From: Afipia sp. GAS231
GTDB lineage: Bacteria; Pseudomonadota; Alphaproteobacteria; Rhizobiales; Xanthobacteraceae
Direction: 5' to 3'
DNA length: 64,000 bases
Assembly: GCF_900103365.1 (NCBI RefSeq)
Contig: NZ_LT629703.1
Coordinates: 744,001 to 808,000, forward strand
Of the stretch, positions 1 to 9,009 are shown one piece after another. Position numbers and translations under genes: made by a program. Numbering within the stretch: the first letter of the stretch is position 1; each line of letters starts with the position of its first letter. The notes beneath the pieces are model-generated. The model saw only the letters and a list, made by a program, of their open reading frames with translations. It searched no databases and was not told where the DNA came from.

Positions 1-107
1 CGCAATGTCACGCGTTCATCCATGGCCGTTCCCCTGTCAGCGCCCTCTGCGGGGCCATTTCAATGCGGCGTGCCGTCCGGCCGTCCGCCCACCAACAACA
101 ACCCAGT

Positions 108-140
108 TTGCCAAATTAGTGAAATTTTCTTATCTTTGGC
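108..140 (+). promoter_or_regulatory. Putative promoter of the cbbR-like gene
   Basis: An AT-rich patch in otherwise GC-rich DNA precedes the LysR gene. A possible -35 (TTGCCA, 108-113) and -10 (TATCTT, 131-136) are 17 bases apart. A 6-bp inverted repeat, GCCAAA at 110-115 and TTTGGC at 135-140, brackets the element. LysR regulators commonly bind such sites and repress their own genes. The assignment is by eye only, and the divergent partner gene, if any, is outside the window. Confidence 0.35.
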
Positions 141-173
141 CGTTGCAAAGTTTTCCTTATAGAGGTGCCGACG

Positions 174-1145
174 ATGGCGAGCCGGTTTATGCGGGAATTG
201 ACCCTTCGCCAGTTGCGCGCGCTGGCCGCCGTTCACCGCGATCGCTCGGTGACGGCCGCAGCCAGGAAACTGAATCTGACGCAGCCCGCGGTGACGCTGC
301 AGATTCGCAATCTGCAGGCGCTGGCGGGACTGCCGCTGATTCAGCGCACCAGTGACGGCATGCTGCTGACCGACGCCGGGCGCGAGGTGCTCGCCCTCAC
401 CGAGCGCATCGAAGCCGCGATCGCGGATTGCGAAACCTCGCTGGAAATGATGGCGGGCAAGACCGCGGGCAAGATCTCGATCGGCGCCGTCAGCACCTCG
501 AAATATTTCGTGCCGTTCATGATCTCAGGCTTTTCGAAGCTCTATCCGAAGGTCGACGTCTCGCTCTTCATCGGCAACCGCCAGGAGATCGGCAACGCGC
601 TGCGCGGTTACGATCTCGACTTCGCGATCATGGGCCGCCCGCCCGCCGACATCGAGATGGATGTCCGACTGATCGGCGACCATCCCCATGTCATCATCGC
701 ACCGACCAGCCACCGGCTGGCGCGAAAATCCCGCCTCGCTTTGAGCGATCTCGCCGATGAGACGTTTCTGCTGCGCGAACCCGGCTCGGGCACCCGCGGC
801 CTGATGGAACAACTGTTCGAGACCGCGCGCGTCCGTCCGAACCTCGGCATGGCGATGAGCAGTAACGAAACCATCAAGCAGGCGGTGATCGCCGGCCTCG
901 GCATTGCTTTCATCTCCGCGCACACGGTGGCGACCGAACTCGACGAACGCCGGCTGGTGACGCTGGACGTGGCCGGCCTTCCGGTGGTCAGGCAATGGTT
1001 CGTGCTGTCGCGCAAGGACAAGGTCCTGCTGCCGCCGGCGCGTGCAATGCTGGAGTTTTTGGCCGCGCGCGGTTCGCAGTTCCTGCCGAGGACCCATGGC
1101 CGGGTGCGGATCACCCGGACCTCGGTGCGGGGCCGGCGAGGGTGA
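174..1145 (+). CDS. cbbR: LysR-family regulator, CbbR-like
   Basis: This is a 323-residue LysR regulator. The N-terminal winged helix-turn-helix (about residues 8-65) contains TLRQLRALAAV and NLTQPAVTLQIRNL. A periplasmic-binding-fold effector domain follows, with GIAFISAHTV near residue 240. The wording throughout resembles CbbR, which senses metabolites and activates Calvin-cycle cbb genes. The ATG at 174 was chosen over an in-frame GTG at 165 because AGAGG at 161-165 is 8 bases upstream of it. The C-terminus carries about 20 extra basic residues. The cbb operon would be expected upstream to the left, outside the window. The LysR family is certain; the CbbR identity is inferred from sequence resemblance alone. 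Confidence 0.8.
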   Translation: MASRFMRELTLRQLRALAAVHRDRSVTAAARKLNLTQPAVTLQIRNLQALAGLPLIQRTSDGMLLTDAGREVLALTERIEAAIADCETSLEMMAGKTAGKISIGAVSTSKYFVPFMISGFSKLYPKVDVSLFIGNRQEIGNALRGYDLDFAIMGRPPADIEMDVRLIGDHPHVIIAPTSHRLARKSRLALSDLADETFLLREPGSGTRGLMEQLFETARVRPNLGMAMSSNETIKQAVIAGLGIAFISAHTVATELDERRLVTLDVAGLPVVRQWFVLSRKDKVLLPPARAMLEFLAARGSQFLPRTHGRVRITRTSVRGRRG

Positions 1146-1235
1146 GAGCGGTCCTCTTGTTCGTCGCGACAAGCGCCTGAGATCCGGCGGCCGGAGCATC
1201 TCGCCCGACTCACAATCGGCCTGCGGATTGCAGGG

Positions 1236-1540
1236 CTACCGGAGTGGCCTCGCTTTCTTGCCGACAAGCTGAACGCCTCGGCGCCAAACGGTCCGGATCA
1301 GGCGCTGCGCCTTGCCGGTGTCCCTAATCGCTTTGCGCACCGCGTTGATGTGGCTGGTCAGTGTCGACTCGGAGACGATCCGTCCGCCCCACACGGAGTG
1401 CAGGAGATCGTCCCTCGTCACCACCTGCTCCCGGTTCTGGACGAGATAAAGCAGGAAATCGAACACCTTCGGCCCGATCGCGATCGGTTCAGGGCCTCGT
1501 TGAGCTCTCGCCGGCCGGCGTCGAGGGAATAATTCTCGAA
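1236..1540 (-). pseudogene. Frameshifted remnant of a winged-helix (OmpR/CadC-type) regulator
   Basis: The reading frame from about 1500 down to 1236 encodes a clear OmpR/CadC-type winged helix (IGPKVFDFLLYLVQNRE, then VWGGRIVSESTLTSHINAVRKA). Upstream of about position 1500 the expected N-terminal strand continues in the neighbouring frame as FENYSLDAGRREL, which fits loss of one base. That frame has a TAA at 1543-1541 immediately before FENYS and no start codon. The protein ends just after the wing (RGVQLVGKKARPLR), so the usual ATPase, cyclase or TPR part is absent. It is probably a dead gene. A 109-residue protein from an alternative start near 1565 is possible but would lack the first strands. 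Confidence 0.6.
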
Positions 1541-1744
1541 TTAAAAAGCCACTCCGCTTGGACAAGAAGCCAAGGAAGATTCAACCACAATTCAGCATGG
1601 CTGCAAGGCTTTCCGGGCCGAATTGCCGCACCGTGGCGGCGCTCTCAGGAGCAACGCTACCGGGCTCGACCATTCCAGATCATCACCACTGATGGGGAGC
1701 TTGCTCCTCATCGCGATGCATCGCCCCAACGCGAGGAGAAATCC

Positions 1745-2698
1745 ATGAGTAAGCCGATGTTGCGCGATCCTTCGCGGGAAGATCCGCCGGCCACGTCGGA
1801 GAGGCACCAGAGCAACGTGCCGATTGACGATGGGCGTCCTGCCGATGTGGAGATGGCCCGTGTGCTCAGGACCGAACCATTTCGCATGGCTTTGGACCCC
1901 TCCGGCGCCGGGATCGCCCACTGGAAACACGACCCATTGCACGAAGTCGTCGAGCCCATGACCCACCATGTCATCATGGCTTACAACGGCTCGGTGCAGC
2001 GCATGGAGCGGCGGTCAGGACGATCGGTTGCGATCGGAACGTTTCGTCCCGGGGTTGTGATCATCATTCCGGAAGGATCGAGCTCTCGATGGGATATTCC
2101 GAAACCTGTTGATGTCATTCAGCTCTATCTTCCTCACGCAACCCTCAAGCGCGTTGCCGAAGAAGCCGGTCCCGCCACGCCGACCGATCTCCTGGAACGA
2201 ACGGCGCATCCCGACCCCGTTACATCCCGATTACTGCTGAGCGCGGCGGATGTCCTGGAGGGCAATGAGGCCCTGGATGGGCTGTTCAGGCAGCAACTGA
2301 CGGACCTCCTGGCCACGCGTCTCCTGGCTGCGCACATCGGCTCGCCAACCCCGATCCCGTCGGTCAGGGGCGGGTTGGCGCCACAGACGCTGCTTCGTGC
2401 GATCGAGCGCTTGGGTTCGGACAGCGATGCGGACGTCTCGCTCGCGGCTCTCGCTTCGGAGGCCGGCCTGTCGCGGTTTCACTTCTGCCGGGCTTTCAAG
2501 GAAAGTACAGGGCTTTCACCGCATGCCTGGCTGCGCCAGTACCGGCTTGAGCAGGCCATGAACATGCTGCGCGACACCGATACGCCGGTCGTGTCGGTCG
2601 CAGCGGCACTTGGCTATGCCTCCCAAACCGCGTTCGCGGCAGCGTTCAGAAAGCTGACCGGCGAAACCCCGAGCGAATGGCGCCGACGTGCGCGCTAG
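1745..2698 (+). CDS. AraC-family transcriptional regulator
   Basis: This 317-residue AraC/XylS regulator has an N-terminal sensor half (about 1-200) with a beta-rich stretch around HHVIMAYNGSVQRMERR. The C-terminal double helix-turn-helix (about 215-315) contains LASEAGLSRFHFCRAFKEST and the second-helix signature VAAALGYASQTAFAAAFRK. The ATG at 1745 follows GAGGAGAAATCC, a strong ribosome-binding site; the open frame further upstream is not needed. The gene is divergent from the winged-helix remnant and is followed by decayed sequence, so its target genes may have been lost. The ligand is unknown. Confidence 0.85.
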   Translation: MSKPMLRDPSREDPPATSERHQSNVPIDDGRPADVEMARVLRTEPFRMALDPSGAGIAHWKHDPLHEVVEPMTHHVIMAYNGSVQRMERRSGRSVAIGTFRPGVVIIIPEGSSSRWDIPKPVDVIQLYLPHATLKRVAEEAGPATPTDLLERTAHPDPVTSRLLLSAADVLEGNEALDGLFRQQLTDLLATRLLAAHIGSPTPIPSVRGGLAPQTLLRAIERLGSDSDADVSLAALASEAGLSRFHFCRAFKESTGLSPHAWLRQYRLEQAMNMLRDTDTPVVSVAAALGYASQTAFAAAFRKLTGETPSEWRRRAR

Positions 2699-3442
2699 CA
2701 GCAATCTCTCTGCAATCGCATCAATTGCTCTGGGGCGGCCACAACTCGCATCCGGTAGATCACGACCATGTCCACACAAACAACGGACGGAGTTAGACGA
2801 TGACCTGGAAGAATTTTATCGCGCTGCCTGCAATCGCACCGAGGCGGCGGCTGATTGCGACCGCACTCGTGCACGGACTTTCACTGACCGTTCGCTTCAC
2901 TTCAGCCGTGGGTGAAGAACCGGAAGTTCCGGTACAGGCTCTCCTGAACGATCGCGCCCAAATCATCAGCATGAGCTCGTCCTCCCGGCCCGTTCCCGCC
3001 TATCTCCGTTGGCCACGGGCTTCCGGAGGCTGCCGCGCGGCATGTGAAAGCTCGATGACGATGTTGCCGGCGTCGAACTGCGCCATTCATCGATAGCGCG
3101 CGGCGATTTCATTTCACCTCATTGCGTCGTCGTCGATCGCAAGAAGCCGACACGTCGAAGCCGGGTGCGGATCACCAGACCCTCGCCGCGCGGCAAGCGC
3201 GGCCGATAGCCGGCGGCGGCGCCCTGCGCGGAGCACGGCCCAACGTGCGAGAACCAGCCGCAATGCCCGTCACCTGGTCGGGATCAGGGCGGGCTCGCTT
3301 CTGCTCGGCTTGCCAAATCGTGATGATCTGTAACAGTTTTTGCCTTCTTTTGGGCACCAAGGAGGGGAAAGTTCCCGGGTACGGCCTTTGGAAGGATGCC
3401 AATTTTCCCATAATGGCTGGCGGTCGCCGCAGGGGGGGCTGC
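2699..3442. other. 744-base stretch without a convincing intact gene
   Basis: This region lies between the araC gene and a tiny membrane ORF. It holds a short start-like ORF with a good ribosome-binding site at 2800, described separately as a probable remnant. Beyond it are basic, low-complexity frames typical of non-coding GC-rich DNA. No tRNA, insertion sequence or clear terminator was recognised. Confidence 0.5.
2800..3096 (+). pseudogene. Possible decayed exported alpha/beta hydrolase
   Basis: A good start context (GGAGTTAGACG then ATG at 2800) opens a 98-residue frame beginning MTWKNFIALPAIA, which reads like the start of a signal peptide. The frame degenerates after about residue 35. 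In other frames between about 3000 and 3090 one can read pieces such as ISVGHGLPEAAARHVKA and DDVAGVELRHS, which look like the C-terminal part of epoxide-hydrolase-like alpha/beta hydrolases. Together this suggests a gene broken by internal deletion and frameshifts. The assignment is weak; a short orphan ORF is the alternative. Confidence 0.3.
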
Positions 3443-3574
3443 ATGATGGATCAATCACGCGAAGTCGCGCAGGATGCGGACCTCCGCAACCTCGTCCGCA
3501 TCGTTTCAGCCTGCACCTTGGGACTCTGGGCATTTGCAGCGGGTCTGCTGATTGGGACCTTTTTGTTTTCGTAA
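3443..3574 (+). CDS. Small single-pass membrane protein
   Basis: This is a 43-residue ORF beginning MMDQSREVAQDADLRN. It is followed by one hydrophobic segment (about residues 24-42, LGLWAFAAGLLIGTFLF) that ends at the C-terminus. A purine-rich AGGGGGG run at 3431-3437 is well placed as ribosome-binding site. The polar N-terminus followed by one helix fits a tail-anchored mini-protein. The open frame extends upstream, but that part is basic and low in hydrophobic residues and is unlikely to be translated. No function can be assigned, and it could be spurious. Confidence 0.4.
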   Translation: MMDQSREVAQDADLRNLVRIVSACTLGLWAFAAGLLIGTFLFS

Positions 3575-3734
3575 TGCCCCCTGGCCAAGCCGCAGGCGCC
3601 ATGGACGATGCCCTCCCGGGCAGCTTGTCGACGACGCCGTGCGACATGCCGTGACCGGGGCCGCAGTAGTCCATCGGCAGAAAGGCCGTTCGTCGTGCGG
3701 AGGGTATTTGGGCGTTCGCGCCGCGAACCCGCTT

Positions 3735-4427
3735 TCAGCGCTTCCGCGCCGCCTCACCCCGCGCAGGCTTCGCGCAGGTTTGCGTTTCAAACACCATTTC
3801 GTCCACCAGCCGCCAATACGCTTCCACGACCTTCGTGTCCCCCGCAGATAGTCCGCTCGTAGCCTGCATTTCAGGCCCGAACCCCGAGAGCGTGGCGGTC
3901 AGGCTGACCATCATATAGTGAAAAAGAATGGGATCGGCCGCGGGAAGTAGCCCCTGCTTCTGAGCTGCGACGATCTGCGGAATCAATCGTTCCAGAAGCG
4001 GCGCCAGCACCGTTTCCGCAACCCACTTCAGTCGCGGATTGTTCGAAAGCGATTCCTGACGCATGAACCGGTGAAACTCAGGGAATGCGACGGTGTAGCG
4101 AAAGAGCGTGGCGTATTCCTCCCGCAATCGGGCCAGCGGTGGCAGATCGGAGTTTTCCGGCGCCGTGCTATCCCACCCTGCCCTGATCTGCGCGAACGCA
4201 TGCTCGGCCGCGGCCCGCCAGAGGACATCCTTGCTGCGATAGTGGTATGTGATCAGCGGATGTTGCAGGCCGAGACGATCTGCAATCGCGCGAATGCTTG
4301 CCCCTTTGAATCCGCGCTCGGCGAATTCAGCAATCGCAGCGTCCAGGATCGAGGCTCGTGTGTCGAGCGCGCGCTGTTGTTCGGCCCTCTTGCGCGGGCG
4401 CTCTCGCAGGACGGTTTTCTTCGCCAT
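3735..4427 (-). CDS. TetR-family repressor
   Basis: This is a 230-residue TetR regulator. The N-terminal helix-turn-helix (about residues 22-70) contains TRASILDAAIAEFAERGF and IADRLGLQHPLITYHYRSKD. An all-helical ligand domain follows, ending in a basic tail. MAKKTV at 4427 was chosen because GAAGG lies 4 bases upstream; in-frame ATGs at 4445 and 4454 are alternatives. The gene is the last of a leftward group with an acyl-CoA ligase, a crotonase and a CocE-type hydrolase. A perfect palindrome in front of that group (8921-8940) is the natural candidate operator, which would make the system autoregulated. An acyl-CoA or aromatic ligand is plausible but unproven. Confidence 0.85.
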   Translation of the reverse strand: MAKKTVLRERPRKRAEQQRALDTRASILDAAIAEFAERGFKGASIRAIADRLGLQHPLITYHYRSKDVLWRAAAEHAFAQIRAGWDSTAPENSDLPPLARLREEYATLFRYTVAFPEFHRFMRQESLSNNPRLKWVAETVLAPLLERLIPQIVAAQKQGLLPAADPILFHYMMVSLTATLSGFGPEMQATSGLSAGDTKVVEAYWRLVDEMVFETQTCAKPARGEAARKR

Positions 4428-4514
4428 TTGGCCTTCGATTAACATGGTTCCCATCCGAACGCCACGCAAAGTGTTGATTGGTTCTGCAACCCGCGGCCTC
4501 CGTGCCGGTTTCGC

Positions 4515-6254
4515 TCAGGCACATGCGCCGCCCTTCGTCGCGCCGACGAATTCCTCGATCATCGCCTCGCGCATCGCAAATTTCTGGACCTTGCCGGTCA
4601 CAGTGGACGGGAGGCTCTCCACGAAGCGGATGTGGCGGGGTATCTTGTAGTGCGAGATGCGATCCTGGCAAAACTTGCGGACACCGTCGTCATCGAGGGT
4701 GGCACCGGCCTTTGCGACGATCCACGCACAGAGTTCTTCGCCGTATTTCGTGTCGGGAACGCCGAACACCTGGACGTCCTGGATGTCCGGATGCTGATAC
4801 AGATATTCTTCGACTTCACGCGGATAGATGTTCTCGCCGCCGCGGATGACCATGTCCTTGATCCTTCCGACGATACGGCAATATCCATTGTTGTCGATCG
4901 TCGCCAGGTCACCCGTATGCATCCAGCCGGCCGGATCGATGGCGTCCTTTGTCCGTGCCTCATCGTTCCAATAGCCAAGCATGACCGAATAGCCTCTTGT
5001 GCAAAGCTCCCCGGCTTCGCCACGCGGGACGATCTGACCGTCTCGATTGACGATCTTGACTTCAAGGTGGGGCTGTATCCGTCCGACCGTCGAAACGCGC
5101 AGTTCGAGCGGATCGTCACGGCTGCTTTGAAAGCTCACGGGACTGGTTTCGGTCATCCCATAGGCGATGGTGATTTCGCTCATGTGCATTGCCGAAGCGA
5201 CTTCCTTCATGACCTCGATGGGGCACGGAGCTCCCGCCATGATGCCCCGCCGAAGCGAGCTCAAATCGAAGCGCGAGAATTCAGGGTGATTCAGTTGGGC
5301 AATGAACATCGTGGGGACGCCGTACAGAACGTCGCAACGTTCTGCCTCAACCGCCTGCAGCGTCCTCAGCGGATCAAAGGCCTCGGACGGATAGACCATC
5401 GTTGCTGCATGGGTCACACATCCGAGGTTTCCCATCACCATGCCAAAACAATGATACAGCGGCACCGGAATACACACGCGGGAACCTGGCTCGATCCCGG
5501 TCGCTTCTCCGACAAAGAAGGCATTGTTGATCAGATTATGATGCGAAAGCGTGGCGCCTTTCGGCAATCCCGTGGTGCCGCTCGTGAACTGGATATTGAC
5601 GGCATCATCCATCTGGACCGCCGCCGATACCGAGTCGAGCCGCTCGTTACCGACCTGCTTGCCTCTCTCCAATATCCAGTCAAACGCGAAACAGCCGTCG
5701 TGCTTGCCCGCGATTGAAATAACGTACCGCAGCTCCGGCAGCCGCGAACTGTTCAGCTCGCTGTTTCCGTTGCTCAACTCCGGGACCAGCTCGCGAATCA
5801 TTGCGATATAATCGCTGGTCTTGAACCGCGTGGCGGTTATCAGTGCGCGACAGCCCACTGTCCGCAGCGCATGCTCCAGTTCGCTCAGGCGGTATGCAGG
5901 GTTGACGTTGACCAGGATCAGGCCCGCTTTCGCCGTCGCAAACTGTGCGACGGTCCATTCGGCGCAGTTTGGAGCCCAAATGCCGACCCGGTCCCCCGGC
6001 TCCAGTCCGAGAGCCAGAAGCCCCGATGCGAATGCGTCTGCGCGCGCCTTGAGTTCCGAATAGGTCCAGCGGATGCTCTGGTGCGCAACAACCAGCGCCT
6101 CCCGAGACCCGTCGATCGCAGTCACCTCGTCCAGAAGCGCGCCGATCGTTTTCCCGATCAAGGGCGCCCCGCTGTTGCCATGCACATAACTTTCGCGCTG
6201 CACGACCACCTCCAATGGACTCTGCTGCTGATGTTCGGCCGGCATGTGCTGCAT
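4515..6254 (-). CDS. AMP-forming acyl-CoA ligase
   Basis: This is a 579-residue member of the ANL (acyl-CoA synthetase) superfamily. It activates a carboxylic acid with ATP to the acyl-adenylate and then to the CoA thioester. Visible motifs are the P-loop-like [18 protein letters not shown], the YGMTETSP motif, the hinge region [21 protein letters not shown] with [12 protein letters not shown], and the C-terminal catalytic lysine in TVTGKVQK. The start at 6254 follows AGGGA and lies 11 bases after the crotonase stop, so the two are probably co-translated. The substrate is not evident: the family covers fatty, alicyclic and aromatic acids. The neighbouring crotonase and hydrolase suggest that an ester is hydrolysed and its acid then degraded. 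Confidence 0.88.
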   Translation of the reverse strand: MQHMPAEHQQQSPLEVVVQRESYVHGNSGAPLIGKTIGALLDEVTAIDGSREALVVAHQSIRWTYSELKARADAFASGLLALGLEPGDRVGIWAPNCAEWTVAQFATAKAGLILVNVNPAYRLSELEHALRTVGCRALITATRFKTSDYIAMIRELVPELSNGNSELNSSRLPELRYVISIAGKHDGCFAFDWILERGKQVGNERLDSVSAAVQMDDAVNIQFTSGTTGLPKGATLSHHNLINNAFFVGEATGIEPGSRVCIPVPLYHCFGMVMGNLGCVTHAATMVYPSEAFDPLRTLQAVEAERCDVLYGVPTMFIAQLNHPEFSRFDLSSLRRGIMAGAPCPIEVMKEVASAMHMSEITIAYGMTETSPVSFQSSRDDPLELRVSTVGRIQPHLEVKIVNRDGQIVPRGEAGELCTRGYSVMLGYWNDEARTKDAIDPAGWMHTGDLATIDNNGYCRIVGRIKDMVIRGGENIYPREVEEYLYQHPDIQDVQVFGVPDTKYGEELCAWIVAKAGATLDDDGVRKFCQDRISHYKIPRHIRFVESLPSTVTGKVQKFAMREAMIEEFVGATKGGACA

Positions 6255-6265
6255 GCCGTCGATCC

Positions 6266-7054
6266 CTATTTCCCCTCGAACACCAGCGTTGGCGGCTCGA
6301 TGTCCTTGTCGAAGGCCTCCGCCGTGCTCGCAAAGCCGCGCTGCGCATCTGCACCGGCGTAGAGCTCCATCGCCACGTCGAGCATGATGAGGTCGGCCGC
6401 AGCCACCCCTCCGCTCGACCACGCCTTGAGCAGTGTTCGTGTCGCGGCATACGACCGGGTTGGCCCGGTCGCCAGCTGCCGCGTCAGTTCAGCCGCGGTC
6501 GTCGCAAGTTCGTGTTCCGCCACCACGTGGGTCGCGATACCGAGCGTTCCTGCCTCGCGACCCGATATCGGCTCGCCGAGCATCGCAAATCGCGATGCGC
6601 GGGCCCGGCCGGCGCGCTCCGCGATCCGCTGCAGGGCGCCGGCGACCGGAAGCATCGCTGTCGTGACTTCAACGCAGCGGAAGATCGCGTTCTCCGCCGC
6701 GACGAGAAAATCGCACGCCAGCGCAAGCTCAAAACCGCCGCCGAAGGCGATACCATTCACGACGGCGACCGTCGGGATCTTCAACATTTCGATCGCGCGA
6801 TAGGAGACGTTCACGTCGGCGACGAACGTTCTGAACCAGTTGACATCCTTCCCCGGCCACTCCCGCACCTCGCCGCCGAAGCTGAAGTGCGGCCCCTCCG
6901 AACGAATGACCAGTACACGTATGTCGCTTTCGCTGGCCTGGTGCACGGCGGTTCGCAAGGTTTCCGCGAAGCGCGAGTCGACCCGGTTGAAGGGGGGATC
7001 GGTCAGCACAATATTTCCGATCGCGCCGTCTCGTTCAAATCGAACCGTCGTCAT
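6266..7054 (-). CDS. Enoyl-CoA hydratase/isomerase family protein
   Basis: This is a 262-residue crotonase-fold protein. The oxyanion-hole segments are visible as [10 protein letters not shown] (about residues 57-66) and [17 protein letters not shown] (about 102-118). The position of the first catalytic glutamate in hydratases is occupied (GGFE), but the second acidic position is not obvious in [11 protein letters not shown], so an isomerase or another crotonase activity is possible. The start ATG at 7054 has GGAGAG upstream. It sits between the CocE-type hydrolase (26-base gap) and the acyl-CoA ligase (11-base gap) in one leftward unit and probably processes the CoA ester made by the ligase. 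Confidence 0.82.
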   Translation of the reverse strand: MTTVRFERDGAIGNIVLTDPPFNRVDSRFAETLRTAVHQASESDIRVLVIRSEGPHFSFGGEVREWPGKDVNWFRTFVADVNVSYRAIEMLKIPTVAVVNGIAFGGGFELALACDFLVAAENAIFRCVEVTTAMLPVAGALQRIAERAGRARASRFAMLGEPISGREAGTLGIATHVVAEHELATTAAELTRQLATGPTRSYAATRTLLKAWSSGGVAAADLIMLDVAMELYAGADAQRGFASTAEAFDKDIEPPTLVFEGK

Positions 7055-7080
7055 TGTAACTCTCCTCTTTGGTGACGCGA

Positions 7081-8826
7081 TCAGGCCGGACGCCGGCTGT
7101 TGGGTTCGGGGATGATTGGCAGCAGCAGATGCGACGGCCGCTCCGCGTCCCGGTAGATCCGGTGGGTAACGGTCTTGCTGCTGCAGACATGGTACGGAAT
7201 GTACTCGACGTTGGTCATGGCTCCCGTGCCGGTCGGGACATCCATCGACGTGATGTCGAGGCAAATGCGGTGCCCGGCCTTGAATTGATTTGCCGTCGCG
7301 AGGATCTGTATCCGGTACTCGACCACTTCTCCCGGCGTCACCGGAGCGATCGCATCCTGTGTGAGCTTGTGGAACGGTTCCCACGGCTTCGAACGCTTCT
7401 CATCGAGCGCCCGATAGGATGCCTTCAGCCAACCGCGCGTCAGCTCGCGTTCCGGCAGCGTCGACGGCACATCGCGCTCACCCTCGCGTGCGGTCCGAAC
7501 CGAGACGTCGGGCCCAACGTCCTTGAGCACGATGATCCAGTTGGTGTCTTCCTGATCGATTGCCGCGTACAGCGTCAATGTGATCGGGCCGGCGACGGTG
7601 ACGTCATGCGGCAACGGATCCGTCATGTAGCGCAGCCGCTCGACCTTCGTCGTCCGCGTCACCGGCATCTGGGTGAAGACATCAGGCTCACGCGCCGCGG
7701 CGCCGAGCTCCGAGGCAGGTCGCGGCGGATCGGCCGACAGGGTCTCCCAATGCGAAAGATAGTATTTCGTCCATTGGGTCTCCGGCAGCGGCCAATCCGT
7801 CCCGGTTCGCCACTCGTTGGCTCCCATCAGCCAGTAACGCACCGGCGGCTCGTTCATGATGCCGGTGTCCTGCCCCTTCAGCCAATGGTCATACCAGCGG
7901 ATGATCTCGTCGTGGTGTTGATGGAACGGCCGCTCCAGATGAGCCGGCCCGGTGAACAGCAGCTTCTTTGGCGCCTCGACATTTGCGAAATAGTGCTGCG
8001 CACCGAGCCAATGAAGCTTGTAGGTGTACGCGTAGGCGCCCGAGCCCGTGTAGAACGGTATCTTGATTTTCTTGAAGACCTCTTCTGAACGCTCGACCGT
8101 TCCGTCCATCTCCCAGGGATGCGTCATCATGAGATACATGATGAACGTGCGCTGTCCCTTCTGGGTAAGGATGTTGTAGAGGTTGATGTACTGCTTGTAG
8201 TCCGGGTTCTGCATCGCCCGGCGCCAGAGCTCTTCTTCTGCCGCGGGAAGCTCCGCGGGCCGGTCACGCGACTCGTGAACCGTGCTGAAGACGTCGAGCA
8301 AATAGGGAAAGGTGTGCAGGACGCCGCCGGGATTGAAGTCGCGGAATCCGAACATGCCGCCATAGGCGCTGCAGGCGTCATAGGGAAAGATGGCTTTCAA
8401 CGCCGGATGTCCCTGCGCCGCGGCGCGCCACTGCTCGCCCGCATAGCCGGAGATGCCGACCATTCCGACCTTGCCATTGGACCAGGGCTGCTGGGTGATC
8501 CATTCGATCAGATCGTAGTGGTCGGAGTCCTCGTGGCCGTAGTGGCCTTCCGACTTGGCCGAGCCTCGCGGCTGCGCGATCACATGAACATAGCCGTTGG
8601 CGATGAAGCGCCGGGTGTCGCCCGCCTCGATCGGGCCGAACCAGAGAGGCGCGTGAGCCGGCTGCGGCGGCAAAATATCGGCGATGTCGGGACCCTGGAT
8701 GTCCTTGTTGTGTAGCGCCGACGCGTACAGCACGGGGTATTTGCCCGGCGCATCTGGGCGGTAGACGTCGACGGCCAGCCGCGTGCCGTCCCGCATGACG
8801 ACGTAAATGTCCCGTTCCTCGATCAT
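7081..8826 (-). CDS. CocE/NonD-family hydrolase (S15 fold)
   Basis: This is a 581-residue alpha/beta hydrolase of the X-Pro dipeptidyl-peptidase/CocE type. It opens with the family phrase VVMRDGTRLAVDVYRP and carries QPRGSAKSEG near residue 85. The nucleophile is Ser126 in GISGYAG, and a C-terminal jelly-roll domain (from about residue 350) is typical of CocE. The family hydrolyses esters or amides of small acids, such as cocaine or glutaryl esters. MIEERD at 8826 was chosen because GGAGACG precedes it. It is the first gene of the leftward tetR-linked unit, so it probably releases the acid that the downstream ligase activates. No signal peptide is seen, suggesting a cytoplasmic enzyme. Confidence 0.85.
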   Translation of the reverse strand: MIEERDIYVVMRDGTRLAVDVYRPDAPGKYPVLYASALHNKDIQGPDIADILPPQPAHAPLWFGPIEAGDTRRFIANGYVHVIAQPRGSAKSEGHYGHEDSDHYDLIEWITQQPWSNGKVGMVGISGYAGEQWRAAAQGHPALKAIFPYDACSAYGGMFGFRDFNPGGVLHTFPYLLDVFSTVHESRDRPAELPAAEEELWRRAMQNPDYKQYINLYNILTQKGQRTFIMYLMMTHPWEMDGTVERSEEVFKKIKIPFYTGSGAYAYTYKLHWLGAQHYFANVEAPKKLLFTGPAHLERPFHQHHDEIIRWYDHWLKGQDTGIMNEPPVRYWLMGANEWRTGTDWPLPETQWTKYYLSHWETLSADPPRPASELGAAAREPDVFTQMPVTRTTKVERLRYMTDPLPHDVTVAGPITLTLYAAIDQEDTNWIIVLKDVGPDVSVRTAREGERDVPSTLPERELTRGWLKASYRALDEKRSKPWEPFHKLTQDAIAPVTPGEVVEYRIQILATANQFKAGHRICLDITSMDVPTGTGAMTNVEYIPYHVCSSKTVTHRIYRDAERPSHLLLPIIPEPNSRRPA

Positions 8827-8920
8827 CGCTCGTCTCCGCCCGTGTTCGCGGCGCTGGCCGCCGGCATTTTGCGATAGCGGCTTGTCATAACGGCATCGCA
8901 CGACCGGACTCATACAACTT

Positions 8921-8940
8921 TACTTTACGATCGTAAAGTA
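8921..8940. promoter_or_regulatory. Perfect 20-bp palindrome, likely TetR operator
   Basis: TACTTTACGA at 8921-8930 is followed directly by its exact reverse complement TCGTAAAGTA at 8931-8940. A consensus -10 hexamer (TATAAT, 8939-8944) for the rightward doxX-like gene overlaps its right edge. A weak -35 (CAACTT, 8915-8920) abuts its left edge with an 18-base spacer. A dimeric repressor here would block that promoter and probably the leftward hydrolase promoter too. The only TetR gene nearby is the last member of the leftward unit. The palindrome is direct observation; the repressor assignment is inference. Confidence 0.7.
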
Positions 8941-9009
8941 TAATATTGATCACGGTCGCGTGCAGTCGCACCGGATCGAATTCTCACCCCCTGCAAAGGA
9001 GAGCTGAAT

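Noticed and set aside
5..355. 116-residue frame at the left edge
   Set aside because: It overlaps the LysR gene in another frame, has no ribosome-binding site or motif, and includes the promoter region.
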